From: Henckelia pumila
Lineage: Eukaryota; Streptophyta; Magnoliopsida; Lamiales; Gesneriaceae
Direction: 5' to 3'
Assembly: GCF_033568475.1 (NCBI RefSeq)
Contig: NW_027331831.1
Coordinates: 9,734,001-9,798,000, forward strand
DNA: 64,000 nucleotides
Made by a program: the position numbers and the translations under genes. Of the stretch, positions 23,760 to 36,642 are shown piece by piece. Under the pieces are notes generated by a model that did no database searches, was not told where the DNA came from, and saw nothing but the letters and a program-made list of their open reading frames with translations. Every line of letters begins with the position of its first letter. Position 1 is the first letter of the stretch.

Positions 23760-25743
23760 TGTGAGACCCCATTTTTAATCTTCTAAACTCGATTAATTAA
23801 ACACAAACGAACACGAGGAGCCGCGAAAAAGAAATCAAATTTTTTTTTTAAAAGGGAGGCCGCGCGGCCGCGCATGGCACCCTGCTCGGGAAGGAACGGG
23901 CTGCGCGGCGCGCTGCTCCTGCTGCTAAAAAAATAATTCCAACGCACGACCAAAGCTCGGGGGAGTGAAACGATCATTGCTCTAACAACAAAATCATTCA
24001 TTGGTACAAAATTCCAGTAACATACAATACAAGACTAATAGAGTTGTTCAACCGCTCAACAGAGTAGAACATACATCGGTTCTAAGTTCCATAATCCAAA
24101 ATACCATACGATGCAAGTTCAAATACAAATTCGACTTCCACAACAACAAGGCCTCACTCTATCAATTCATCCACCTAGCCATGTGATCTCTGACTTGATC
24201 CTGCCCTACCTGATGCCAAGAACACATACAAAGACAAGACAACAGCCGGATAAATCCGGTGAAAATACAATTCCCAGTAAAAGAGACAAAACATGCATAT
24301 CACTTAAAATATCAAACATGATATATGACACAACCAGTTAAGAATTCCAATGACATATCAATAATTCCAAATCAAAATGCATAAAATGCAATGCATGTCT
24401 TTAAAATAAGGATTATCAAATCTGGATAATCACAAGGTAAAGGTTCTCTTCTCTCAATTGGGATCCCGAGGATAGAATATCACCAGCACACCGACTCTCC
24501 CGATCGAGGTGGACGGTGTACATTTTACTTCTCTAGACTCTGGGCACCTATAGAGAGTGTTTCTCGACAATTGGTAAAAATATGCTAACCAATGTCACTC
24601 AACTATAGTCCACAGAACATCTAACTCTTCTGGGCCTCTCTTGCCCGCAAAACAATGGTAGTTGGCTCAATATGAATGCAAGTGCAAATCAAGCAACAAA
24701 CACATAGACTTCAAGTAGCATGCACGTATGTGATTTCTTCGGGACTCTCGAATATAACTCCGATTCGAGAACTCATCCCATTTCAAATGATGTCGTCTCT
24801 TACCTCTTCTTTGATTGACGTAGCTGCAAACCGGACAAGCTACAAGCACAAAAGACTCAATCAAACATCATTCGATTCAAGTCAAAGAATAAAATAACCT
24901 CGATATCAAACCTCGATCAATTCATCAACGATTCGAATTCTGTAATTTCTGGACTCCAAAATCTGCAACTGAATCTGAAAGGAGATATAAAAGAATTCCA
25001 ATGTCAATCCATCCAAATCAAACCATTCAAACTCAATTCCAACTCCTAAATCCAAAATCTCATCAATATAAACGATAGATATTCCAAAACTCAGACTGGC
25101 GGCATAACGACTATAACTGATCAAACCGAAAATACAGACAGTATAATATCAATCCAATAAACTCAAATCCACCATCAAACAACCAAAAATGGCTCAACCC
25201 AACAAATCTCCAAAATCCAAATTTTGAATAATCTACCAAAAAATCAAAACAATTCCGAACGACATCCAAATTCAAAACCGAAAGAGAATAAACAATCAGA
25301 ACTCTGCCAAGAACAACATACCCAAAAACCAATCGATTCTAACAATATCCAAAAAATGGAAAGTGTCCGATCGAAGATAAACTTACACTATAAAGGAGCT
25401 CTCGTTGCCGTGATCGCTAATCTGCTTTCAGAATTAAATTCTAACGGACGGATCGAGCTCGGACTGAAATCCCAAAGCATGGAAGCTCACGTTAATAGAG
25501 GAATCGGCTTGCGAGGCGTGGGGAAGAAGGAGAAGATGAAGACCCATGCCTCTCTCTCCTATTATATATATAAGACCAAGTCAAACATGCTATAAATATC
25601 TAACAATCTTCATTTTTGCATTTTAGTCCCTGAAAAATCCAAAATTGCAAAAAGGATCCTGATCAAAATCAAGTCGGCTCTTGAACTCTGTAATCTCCGA
25701 TTATCTCAAATAAAGTCAATTAAGATAAATTCGGGGCGCTACA
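23760..25743 (-). repeat. Array LTR 3
   Basis: 1984 bp, uninterrupted, TGTGAGACCCC...GGGGCGCTACA. It serves as 5' LTR of unit 2 and 3' LTR of unit 3. Short GC-rich block at about 23852-23927. Confidence 0.9.
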
Positions 25744-25799
25744 ATTCTCCCCCTCTAAGAATAGATTTCGTCCTCGAAATCAAAACGGTTCAATCTTAT

Positions 25800-26234
25800 T
25801 GATAGGTTACACCTAAAAATTCAACTGGGCTTGAGCCCAATCATGAAGGTACACTCCAAATATTTGTGAGATCCAAGCTTATTTAAATATTATATATATT
25901 TAATTCAAGCAGGCCCTGAATTCTACAAAAGCCCATAAGAGGCTCGAGCCCGTGAAACACTCCGAATATCTATAAATAGCTCAAGTCACCTCATTATTAA
26001 GGTACACAGTTTTTTAAGCACTATATCGCTCTACTCTCGATTATTATTCCTTGAGTAATAACTGACTTGAGCGTCGGAGTGCCTTCGCCGGGAACCCTCC
26101 CGGCTCCTCTGATTTTGTTTTGTGACGTAGGAACAACCCACCGAAGATCTCCACCGGGAACATACAAGGATCTGTTGATACTCCGAACTTTGCGGAAGCA
26201 ACGTGTCATATACAAGTGATTTTTGGCTTCATCA
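25800..26234 (+). repeat. Tat 5' LTR
   Basis: 435 bp, TGATAGGTTAC...GGCTTCATCA. TATA box TATAAATAG at 25971-25979; transcription would start about 30 nt downstream. Confidence 0.93.
25971..25979 (+). promoter_or_regulatory. TATA box of Tat LTR
   Basis: TATAAATAG within the LTR, about 170 nt from its start and unchanged in the 3' LTR. Confidence 0.7.
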
Positions 26235-26237
26235 GCT

Positions 26238-26255
26238 TGGCGCCGTCCGTGGGAA
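26238..26255 (+). other. Tat primer binding site
   Basis: TGGCGCCGTCCGTGGGAA begins 3 nt after the LTR. The leading TGGCGCC fits a tRNA ending GGCGCCA, such as tRNA-Asp. The rest is not a full match to the tRNA-Asp sequence I remember, so the primer identity is tentative. Confidence 0.7.
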
Positions 26256-26296
26256 CCCGTTCACTACGTCATTGAGAACACATAATTACTTCAAGA

Positions 26297-29200
26297 ATGT
26301 CTCAAGGAAATATTAACAATGGAAACTAACCGCCGAGTATTACTCTCACCCGTGAAGAATTGACTGCGCTAATGGAAAACACAGCCGCACTCGCAGCAAA
26401 AGATGCAGTTGCTCAGTACCTAGAAACCCGCAAGCGCAAAAGCAGCAAGAAAAAGGCTCAGACTGAAGGCTCATCATCTCTTGACCCTAATAACGGAGAC
26501 CCAAATAAAGATAAATCTAAAGTGAATGATAAAGATCAAGGGGGGACCAAGAAAAATACTACTCAGAAAGACGGTGAAGCAAGTGTTCACACAGTTCATG
26601 ACATTTCTGGCGAAAACAAGATCACTAATCCAGCTCGGAAGGATGGATCTCGCACACATGTAACTGGAGAGAATATGTCCGCAATTTTGCCGTCACGCCG
26701 AAGCCCCTTCACTGATGACATATTATCTGAAGCATTACCAAAGGGAGTCAAAATCCCCAGCTTACCTGAGTTCGATGGAACGAGTGACCCCCAAGACCAT
26801 ATTGACAAATTCTACGCGAAAGCGGATTTGTATGATATCACAGATGCTGCATACTGTAAAATTTTCCGAACAACATTATCAGGAAGAGCACTCACATGGT
26901 TCAACAAGTTACCCTCTGGATCTATTGCCAATTTGGAGCAACTTACTGACTGCTTCATCCAGCAATTCTCAATTAACAAAAAATACCCAAAAACAGCAGC
27001 ATATTTGTTCACAGTCATTCAAAAAGAAGGAGAATGTTTGAGGGACTATGTTCGGCGATTTACTCATGCGGTGCACGAAGTCTTACACGTGAACCATGAT
27101 TTGTTAGCTGGAATAATGCAACAAAACTTGCGCCATCGGAAGTTCAAGGAATCAATAGCGGGAAGGCCGCCCAAAAACCTAGAAGAATTACTGGAAAGAG
27201 CTGAGAAATACATTCGGGTTGAAGAATCTATTGAACCACACTACCTGAATAAAAGAAAGAGAGAAGAAGATAAATCAGATATTAGAAAGCGAGACGAGAA
27301 GCGAACAGCACAGAGCCCTCGTCTCCAGAATACACCCCTCAATGCACGTCTGACCGATATACTGGTAGTGGCTGAAAAACAAGGATTGTTGCGACCCCCT
27401 CGCCCAATGCAGAATAACCCAAAGCGCCAACGTTCGGAAAAGTATTGTCATTTTCATAAAGATAAAGGCCATACTACAGAAGATTGCTTCAGTTTGCGAG
27501 CAGAAATTGAAAAACTCATAAAGCGCGGACATTTGGGAAATTTCGTGGACAAGTCCCGCGGTGAAAAACGAGATGACAGGCGTCGGGACGAACAGCCAAA
27601 ACATGACTATCAAAAGCGCCATGACGAAACTGGGAAACAGCGTGAACGAGCGGATGAAAATTTGCCCTCGGGAGGGGTAATCGCCGTAATCACTGGGGGG
27701 CCTGCTTGTGGCGACTCGAACAATGCAAGAAAAGCTCTTCTGCGAGCAGCAAAAGGAACCAACAATTTATCCAGCCCCACATCCTTGTCAATATGTGAAG
27801 TTGGAACCATCCAAGATGGATTATCATTCAGTGACAAAGATCTGGAGAACCCTCGGGGTACCCATAATGATGCTTTAATCATCTCAGCCACAATCTCCAA
27901 TTTTTGGGTAAAGAAAATTCTAGTGGATTCAGGAAGTTCGGCCGACATAATTTTTCATGATGCATTCGTCAAGTTGGGTATTAGTAATGCAGAGTTAACT
28001 CCAGTCAACACTCCACTAGTCGGATTTTCCGGAGAAATAGTTGAAGCTTTGGGAGAGGTAACGCTTCCTCTATCCTTGGGTTCTTACCCCAAGCGATCTA
28101 CTAAGATGGTGAAATTCCTTGTGGTAAAAGCTTTATCGGCGTACAATGTTATATTGGGACGACCAAGTCTCAATATATTCCAAGCCATCGGATCGACATA
28201 TCATATGAAGTTGAAGTTTCCGACTCCAGGAGGAGTAGGAGAAGCCCTTGGTGATCATCGTCTAGCTATAGAGTGTCATGTAGTGACTCTGCGGGGTCCG
28301 TCAGGAAATCGGAAAAGACAAGTCTCTAGTGAGGAAAAACCACCAAAACCCGGAAAGCTTTTGCGTGAAAATGGAATACATTTGGTGGATGAAGAAGCTG
28401 AGAGCAAAGAGAGAATAACAGCAACCAAAACTCTGAAACATGTGGCAATCATTCCGACTGATCCCAAGAAAACCCTAAAGATCGGGACCGAATTACCTCC
28501 TGAGCTGGAAGAGAAGTTGAAAAATTTTCTTGGTCGCAATTTGGACGTGTTTGCTTGGGGTGATGAGCATCTGCCAGGAATACCTCATGAATATGCGCTT
28601 CATCACCTCCGTGTTGATCCGAAAATGAGACCGGTGAAGCAAAAGAAAAGATCATTTGGTCCAGAGAAAAATCGGCATATAGCCGCGGAAGTGGAGAAAC
28701 TCTTAGTGGCAAAGTACATCAGGCCAGTTTCATACCCAGATTGGCTTGCAAATGTGGTTTTAGTACCGAAACCCGGAGGAAAGTGGCGTTTGTGTATAGA
28801 TTTCACTGATCTCAACAAAGCATGCCCCAAAGATCCGTTTCCACTCCCTCGAATTGACTTGTTAGTCGATTCGACAGCAGGATGCGAGCTGCTCACTTTT
28901 CTTGATGCATATCAAGGATACAATCAGATCGGCCTAGCGCCAGAAGACCAGGAAAAAGCAAGTTTCATCACTGATCGAGGAATTTATTGTTATGATGTAA
29001 TGCCGTTTGGTTTGAAAAATGCTGGAGCTACCTATCAGCGTTTGGTAAATACCATGTTCGAACAATTGATCGGGCATAACATGGAAGTTTATATAGATGA
29101 CATGCTCGTCAAAAGTATTCAAGCATCTAATCATTTGGAAGATCTTGAGGAATGTTTCAGTATACTCAGAAAATACAGGATGAAACTTAATCCGGATAAA

Positions 29201-31624
29201 TGCACTTTTGGTGTACGAGGAGGCAAATTTCTCGGTTATATGGTGTCAGAACGAGGAATAGAGGCCAACCCTGAAAAAATCAAAGCAATTTTAAACATGA
29301 ATCCTCCGAAGAGTGTAAAAGGCATCCAAGAATTGACAGGACGTTTGGCCGCCCTCAACCGATTTATCTCAAGATCAGCAGACAAGGGTTTACCATTTTT
29401 CAAAATTTTGAGGAGTGGGAAAGGTTTTCAATGGACAGAAGAGTGTCAGCAAGCATTTGACGAGTTGAAAGTGCATCTGACCTCTCCGCCGTTGTTGGTA
29501 AAACCAAACGAAGGTGACACCCTGTTGATTTATCTGGCAATATCTGCGGAGGCGGTAAGTGCAGTATTGGTCTCTGAAGTAGGACGTGAGCACAAACCAG
29601 TTTATTATATCAGTCGAACTTTACACGGAGCAGAATTAAGATATACAAAAATCGAGAAACTGGCACTGGCTTTGGTAATTGCAGCGAGAAAATTACGTCC
29701 TTACTTTCACTCTCATCCAATAATTGTACTCACCAATCATCCTCTCAAGCAAATTATCTCGAGTCCTGAAGCATCAGGAAGAATGGTTAAGTGGGCTGTT
29801 GAGCTGAGCCAATATGGAATTGAATATCGCCCGCGTCCAGCGATTAAAGCACAAATCCTGGCTGATTTTCTAGTAGAAATGACAGTAACTCAAGAAGAAA
29901 GCTCCACCCAAACATGGATGGTTTATGTCGACGGGTCATCAACCTCTACAGGAAGCGGTGCAGGTATAATTGTGGAGAGCCCACAGGGAGATAAATTTCA
30001 ATATGCCGTCAAATTTCTATTCCCTGCAACGAATAATGAGGCAGAATATGAAGCTTTCATCATGGGAATTAAATTGGCCCTGTCGGTCGGAGCAAAAAGA
30101 CTAACGATACATAGTGACTCCCAACTTATCGTCAGTCAGGTTAAGGGAAATTATGAAGCGAAGGAAGATAAAATGTTTGAATACCTCACTCAAGTGAACG
30201 AGCTTCTCTCGCGTTTAGACAGCTATGATATAAAGCAGATACCTAGAGGGGAAAATGAGTCAGCAGACCGCCTTGCCAAGTTAGCAAGCTCTTTGGCCAA
30301 CATTGATAGTAGGAAAATTACATTCCTAACTTATGGCAAGGAAAAAACTGATGGAAGTGATGTTACAATCTTCTGTGCTGACAGCAAAGAGCCTAGTTGA
30401 AAAGATGAAATAATCGACTATTTAAAGCAAGAGAAACTACCTGCTAACCAAGTCGAAGCTCGAAAACTTAGAGTGAGAGCTGCTCGGTTCACGATCATTG
30501 ACGGAGAACTGTACAAAAGAGGTTTCTCTTCACCTTACCTAAAGTGTCTAACGCCAGCTAAGGAAAACTATGTGCTCCGTGAAATTCATGAAGGAATATG
30601 TGGAAATCACTTAGCTGGCAGAGCTCTCGCGGGGAAAGCATTGCGCCAAGGGTACTTTTGGCCAACGATGAAGCAAGACGCTATTTAGTTAGCAAAACAT
30701 TGTCACGCATGTCAAGAGCATGCTAACTTCCATCACCAGCCGGCTACAATCTTACAGCCCCTGGAAAGTCCTCTACCTTTTGCTCAATGGGGAATGGATT
30801 TGGTAGGTCCTTTTCCTCCTGCTACCGGACAAAGAAAATTTCTGATAGTAGCTGTGGATTATTTCACCAAATGGGTCGAAGCTGAACCATTGGCCAAAAT
30901 ATCCGAGAGAGATGTAATCAATTTTTTATGGAAGAATATAATATGCAGATTTGGCATTCCTCAAACCTTGGTTTCAGACAATGGAACTCAATTCTCTGGA
31001 GCGAAGATAAAAGACTGGTGCAAAGGACTTTCTATCAGGCAGTTCTTCACTTCTGTAGGGAATCCTCAAGCAAATGGGCAAACCGAGGTCACCAACCGAA
31101 CCATTCTACAGCACCTCAAAACACGCCTAGGCAATGCCAAAGGAAAATGGGTGGATGAGTTGCCAAGTGTTCTATGGGCATATCGAACCACTCCACGCTC
31201 TTCAACTGGAGAATCTCCTTTCAACCTGGCCTACGGAGCGGAAGCTGTGGCTCCTGCCGAAATCGGAGAGCAATCATGGCGAGTGAAACAGTACACTTCA
31301 TGTGGGAATGACCAAGCCCTCCGAATTTCATTGAACTTGGTGGATGAACTGAGAGATGAAGCTTCGACACGAGCAGAGAGATATCGAGCTTGTATGACTA
31401 AGGCATACAATGACAGAGTCAAACCAAGATCTTTCCAAGTAGGAGATCTTGTATTGAGAAAGTCTGACATCTTGAAGTCTGTGGGCAAGCTGGATCCGAA
31501 ATGGGAAGTCCCCTACAAAGTAATTGAGATTGTGAAGATGGGAACATATCGCCTCCAACATTCAGATGGAAGAATACTTCCCAGGCCTTGGAACGTGGCC
31601 AACCTGAAGAAGTTTTATGCATAA
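26297..31624 (+). pseudogene. Tat gag-pol polyprotein with three in-frame stops
   Basis: One continuous frame of 1776 codons, broken by TAA at 26327, TGA at 30398 and TAG at 30686. The longest open part (26360-30400) has, by residue from 26360: capsid (about 135-300), a Cys/His cluster CHFHKDKGHTTEDC (about 361), protease VDSGSSADIIFHD (about 520), RT with LDAYQGYNQIGLA and the catalytic YIDDM (about 910), RNase H, and a second RNase H beginning YVDGSSTSTGSGAG (about 1186). Integrase follows the second and third stops: HHCC zinc domain (30570-30730), then DLVGPFPP, VSDNGTQFSG and NPQANGQTEVTNRT with the D, D and E residues, ending FYA-stop. There are no frameshifts. Confidence 0.9.
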
Positions 31625-32265
31625 ACTGCAACTCCCGTCAATAATAGGCTAAATTTATCTTTTTTAGCATATTTTCCTTATGTTTTCATATTACAATTTT
31701 GTGATACATTTTTCAACTAATTTGATTATTGTTTTTATATAAACAGATTACTTTGTCGAAAGCATATCATATCTCCCCTCCTATACTAACGCTTACTTAC
31801 GACATAAACGTCATAGACCCTAGCAATCATAAAAAATTCCCAACAATAAGAGGCTTGGCCAGCCCCTTGGGACATTTGAACTTATGACGCTGTAAGAGGT
31901 CAGGACGACATAATAACATTATAAGTCCCGGGATACCTCACCACGCACCAAGTGGGTTTAGGAATTCCCCATGAGACAAAATCTTGGGAGATTGATCCCC
32001 TCCCAAGTACTCCATTGTTAAAGCGATAGTATTTTATTCATCAAACAAGTATGCAATAGCAAATTCAAAATGCAAAAGAGATATGATAATCGACAAATAC
32101 TTACTTACTCAAAAAGAACAAAAAAAAAAAGTCTATGACTTTGAATCTGTCACAAAAAATTCTTGCCCAAAAGTGGCAAGAAATAATAAAGATAAACTGC
32201 TCCACGGCTCCAAAGAGTAGTCTCCATATAGTTTCGACACACACCATCATTATTGGTTGTATAAG
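31625..32265. other. Tat 3' non-coding region after integrase
   Basis: AT-rich, with an A-run near 32120-32131. It holds the probable 3' UTR of the antisense gene. No further gene seen. Confidence 0.55.
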
Positions 32266-34333
32266 CTAAAAAGTCAAACGCAAAGCTTCGATCATCTCCT
32301 CATCACCCAGACCTCCCAGTAAATCTCCTAAGGGAAGATCCGAGTCATCTTCAACTCTGGCAGTACTAGGCTCCGGAATTTTTGGGTGAATCATCATAAT
32401 AATTTCCTCTGGAACTAGTTTAGTTTTTCGTAGTTCTTTGCGGCAATCCACTACAACTTCATCATGAATAACGATCGCCCGCTGAATCACTTCATCTCTG
32501 AAAGCTGTGGACTCTCGGTAGCATTCAATTGCTTTTTCTCCGGTACTTCGCAAGAGATTCTTGCCTACTGATGAATTGAGAAAAGTTTCACCGGTCTCCG
32601 ATTCACGGGAATATTTCCCCTTAAGTAGCTCCATATCCTTGCACATTGCATCATACTTTTTGGATTTCTCTTCAAGCTCCTTTTGCGACTTGAGAAAATC
32701 ATCTCGGGCCTTAGCACCTTCCTCGTCGAGTCTTTTGCACTCACCCCTTAATGACGCCAGCTCGTCATCAAATTTTTTCCCGGAATTTCGAGACCTCTCT
32801 TCTCGAAATTGAAAAGTTTGGGCAAGCGATAAAATCTGCAAAGACCCATAGATAAAGAGTATTGTTTACTACATAAAAATCATAACGAGTAACAAACATA
32901 TAATAATATACCTGGAAGGCAGACGAGGCAAGAGACCGAGTTAATACTTCGGTAGGCTGAGGCAGTAGATGCAACCTGTCATGATCTCCAATGAGATTAG
33001 CTCCGGTTCTCCAACCAATCTCCGGATCCTTCAAATCCCAAAAAGAGCCAGCATTATTCTTATGATTCACACCCTCCAAGAACAAGTGGCGACTCTCACG
33101 AGTGTCGGGAGGAACTGTTCGTTCATCATCACGTCTTTTTTTTGGATTTATTCTACCATGATCATTATCCCTAATACGGGTATCACGGCCAGCATAATTT
33201 TTTCTACCACCATTCCTTCGGTCACGAGTGTCAGTATTTTTAGATGGAGGACCAGAACGGTTGACACGGTCGGATGGCCCGGGAGAATTCCTCCTCCTTA
33301 GAATCCCTTGGGAATTGTGATTACCTCGATCCATTGGTGACTCTTTTCTCGACATCTTTGATGGAGTCTTCTCGTTTTTCTCTATGCAAGCGCGAACCTC
33401 CGCCAAATTTATTTTATCGCCTACAAAAAGAAAAACAGAAAGAAAAGAGAAAATGATGAATAAATTTTAAATTAACACGAGTAAAAGAATCCCAAGAAGA
33501 CGCAAACTACAGTTAACAAAATTCAACTTGGACAAAGCATTACCAGTAGGAACCAAACTCCTAGGATCGATTATTTCATTAAAAAGACCTAAGGATCGAC
33601 AGTCAAGCTGCAAAGTGCGGTGAGTTTTACCAAGTATGATTTTTCTAGGCCCCGGACTCCAACTCGTGGGAACCCCCCCGCTATAATCCCAAACGTAAAA
33701 AAACTCCGATCTCCACGAACTCTTTGGAGAGGAAAAACGGGATAAAAATTTACAGTCCACACGAGGTTGAAAATAGATATAAGATTCGGGCATGGAACGA
33801 CGCACCACGAAGAGCGAGAAAAATAGCTCCGCACTCGGAGTCAATTGAATTTCGCTCATTCTACGAAGAAAACATGAAAATACAAGGATAGCCCCTGGAG
33901 TCAACTGACTAAAACTCACACCGAGCCTACACACGATTTCTATCAAAATGGCATTGGGAGGGAGCAAAAACCCATAATTAAAATATTCCAAGTAAACGGT
34001 GAAATAACCCGCGGGCGGGTTCTGACAAGAATCCTCTTTGGTAGGAATCTTCATAATATATCTTGACAATAAATCAAGTTTCTCGCGAGTTTTTAAAAAT
34101 TCCGAGTTGCCTACTACACAATTGTCAACCCCCTCCGATGAACCTCCGGATCTACTACTCTCACATTCGTCAGGTTCATTAACAATTTTTAAGAAAGTAA
34201 AAATCTCCGCGTCACGTGGCAAAGGGACGTTTATATCACTCAAAGGAGAAACACGGTCATCAAAATCACTATTATTACTATACTTCGTGCAAGGAGATAA
34301 ATTTTTACTCCGATTCGCCCTTAACAAGGACAT
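32266..34333 (-). CDS. Antisense accessory gene of the Tat element, three exons
   Basis: Exons 34333-33544, 33420-32912 and 32835-32266, with introns of 123 nt (G|GTAATG ... TTTTTGTAG|) and 76 nt (CAG|GTATAT ... CTTTGCAG|). Both junctions keep the frame (PTG|DKINLAEV; SSAFQ|ILSLAQ), giving about 622 codons with no stop. The start used is ATG at 34333 (MSLLRANRSKN); an in-frame one exists at 34384, but an acceptor-like TTTTGTGCAG lies between them. Residues about 110-230 (PPAGYFTVYLEYFNYGF ... LTPGAI) match the plant 'putative gypsy type transposon' domain (Pfam Transposase_28). The middle is Arg/Asp-rich and the C-terminal third is a coiled coil ending acidic. Antisense genes of this kind are known from Grande-type Tat elements; function unknown. 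Confidence 0.75.
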
Positions 34334-34384
34334 TGTCTTACCACGAGGCGGATACCCTGCACAAAATTTATATATCATATACAA

Positions 34385-34764
34385 CTACTAGTCATGGCAA
34401 TTAATTAGATCCTATTAGACATAGAAGTTGGAGTGAAAAAATCAAATACTCATGATTTTAAACAAAAAAGTAAAATAATTATTATCAAACACTAAAACAC
34501 GCAATAATTGCAAATTAGTAAACGTAAATATATGTATACATGCGTATGTCTATGTATATGTATATGTATCTATCCAATCTCCCTCACGGCCCAAGCCTTT
34601 ATCGTCTCTATGCCGCTAAGTCGCCAGCGCCGCCACTCCGTCGCCGCTGCGCCGCCACGACGTCGCCGCTGCGCCGCTACTTCCTTCCATCCCTCTAGGT
34701 TGCCGTCGGATTTGCTGATTCTCTATGGATCAGCATCGCTGCGTCTCCTCCCCTACGGATTTGC
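34385..34764. other. Tat 3' region, upstream of antisense gene
   Basis: AT-rich to about 34575, with (GTAT)n near 34530-34570. Then an abruptly GC-rich stretch (34590-34700) with repeated CGCCGC triplets runs to the copia insertion and resumes at 44296. It may be promoter or leader of the antisense gene, or captured host sequence. Confidence 0.45.
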
Positions 34765-36628
34765 TGTTGGAAAACGCGGCTCTCAGATCAATCACGATTG
34801 ATACCCGGTGCAGCGGAAGTTTAAAAATTTTATTATGAAACAATTCCATATTGTGGGTATCAACCGTTCAACGATTAAATTATAAGTGTGTGTAAAATTT
34901 AAATAACAATTATTAAATTTTACCTTCAATCTCGAATCGAGATTATTGGACTCCAACAGATTTCTCTGCTCTTGTTGTCTCTCCCTGGAACCGATGAACT
35001 CCTTCAATCAGGTCCACGAATGGAGGTTTAATCCCTCTGATAGATTGCACTAGAAAATCTATCAGAAGTTTTCTGCGAAGAGAATAACGAATTTGATTCG
35101 CTTATTCCAGACTGCAATTCAAAATCACAGACCGGAATTTCTCTGACAGAGAGAGGGAGGGGTCGGCCGAAATATTCTTGAGAGGAGGCTAGGGTTTCGA
35201 AATTTTGCTCTCAAAATTATGACCAGTTGTGTCTAATTTCTGTACTGCAATAACTTATTTATAATGCAGGCCACTAACACCTTAGGGCCCATTAGTCATA
35301 AGTTGAGGCCCGACAAGCAAAGCCCGCATGTTCAGAAATTAATATAAAATTCATCGTGACTCCGATTGATAAACCGATTTTACCAATGTGCACAGAAACC
35401 ATTTCTGCACATTTTAAAGTCAAGATAAATTTTCCTGAATCCGAATTCAGTGGTTTCCCAAAATGTACATCCCTATGTCATTTTAGGAAATCCTACTCCC
35501 TTACTCTTATTTAAGAAGTCCAACTTCTTTATTCATTAAATTTAACTCTTTAAATTTAACTATCTCAACGGGGATTAAAAACTCCATTACACTGTGTGAC
35601 CCTCAATGGTTCAGGGATACAGCTAGCCGTGGGCTCACAACTCCTTGTGACTCGGAACAACGATTTCCGACTTGCCCAACGAATCATGGTAAAGCGCCTA
35701 GCAACATCGCCCCATGATTCCCTAGGTATCACTGATAGTGCCTACAAGAACCAGTAGATTTTGGTTCGCGTACAGTACGGTCCCTTCATCCATATATCCC
35801 GATCGAATCAACAACCATTGGTATATCGAGAGTCGCTCAAGATTCGATAACTATGCAATACATCTTGAAGATCAAATTAGTGACATCGCATGTGCTACTA
35901 AGAAACCATTTCTTAAATCACATCAAGTACTCTGGCCAGAGATTCGTCACACTAATATCTCCTCAGATCGCATAGGATATCCACACTCGCAAGTATGTGG
36001 TGAATCCTTGACAACAATGCATCGACTCCTATATGTGTTGTAACTGTACCCAATCCCGACACCTGATGACCCCCATAGAGTCGGTAAACGAGTCAAAGCA
36101 CAGTACTAGCATATAGAGTCTCCATGATGTTTCAAGTAGTAAGGACTAATGGTGTACAACCAAAACCGCGGACTTTATCCACTCGATAAGTGATAACCAC
36201 TTGGAAAGTCCGGATAGGGTAGTTCGATTATTCATCCTATGAATATCCATTTGCATGCTTCGAACATCTCCATGTTCCCTACCAATGAAACGTGGTACTC
36301 CGCATCGCAAATGCTAGTCTCAAACTCGAGCGATCCTTATCCTTATTATCGGACGGCTCAATTGACTAGGAACAGTTTAGAATATACAGTGACTATAAGA
36401 TGTATTTCATGATAGACATCCCCATGTTCTACCACATCTTACATACACTATAGTATATTCAAGGTCTTTATCAAAACAACAATAGTATATCACAATATAA
36501 CAATATGAAGAAAGATAAAGTCATTGCCATTAATAAAAGTGTAAATTACATTAAACAAAAGATCGTTTGTACAAAGAGTCATCAAAGCCCATAGCCACAA
36601 GTTGGCTCACTGGGCACCCACTCTTTCA
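34765..36628 (-). repeat. Copia 3' LTR
   Basis: TGTTGGAAAACGCGG...CCCACTCTTTCA. Minus-strand TATA box ATTATAAATAAG at 35254-35265, placing most of the LTR in U3. A 101-codon plus-strand open frame at 35738-36043 recurs in the other LTR but is antisense to the element and matches nothing I recognise. Confidence 0.93.
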
Positions 36629-36642
36629 ATCTCCCACTTGCC
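36629..36642 (-). other. Copia polypurine tract
   Basis: Minus-strand GGGCAAGTGGGAGAT overlaps the few bases between the pol stop (36643) and the 3' LTR. Confidence 0.8.

Noticed and set aside
30473..30688. Separate small gene between the two long Tat frames
   Set aside because: Same frame as gag-pol; it is the integrase zinc domain between two nonsense codons.
35738..36043. 101-codon ORF present in both copia LTRs (also 43400-43705)
   Set aside because: Antisense to the element; identical simply because the LTRs are nearly identical. No known domain.
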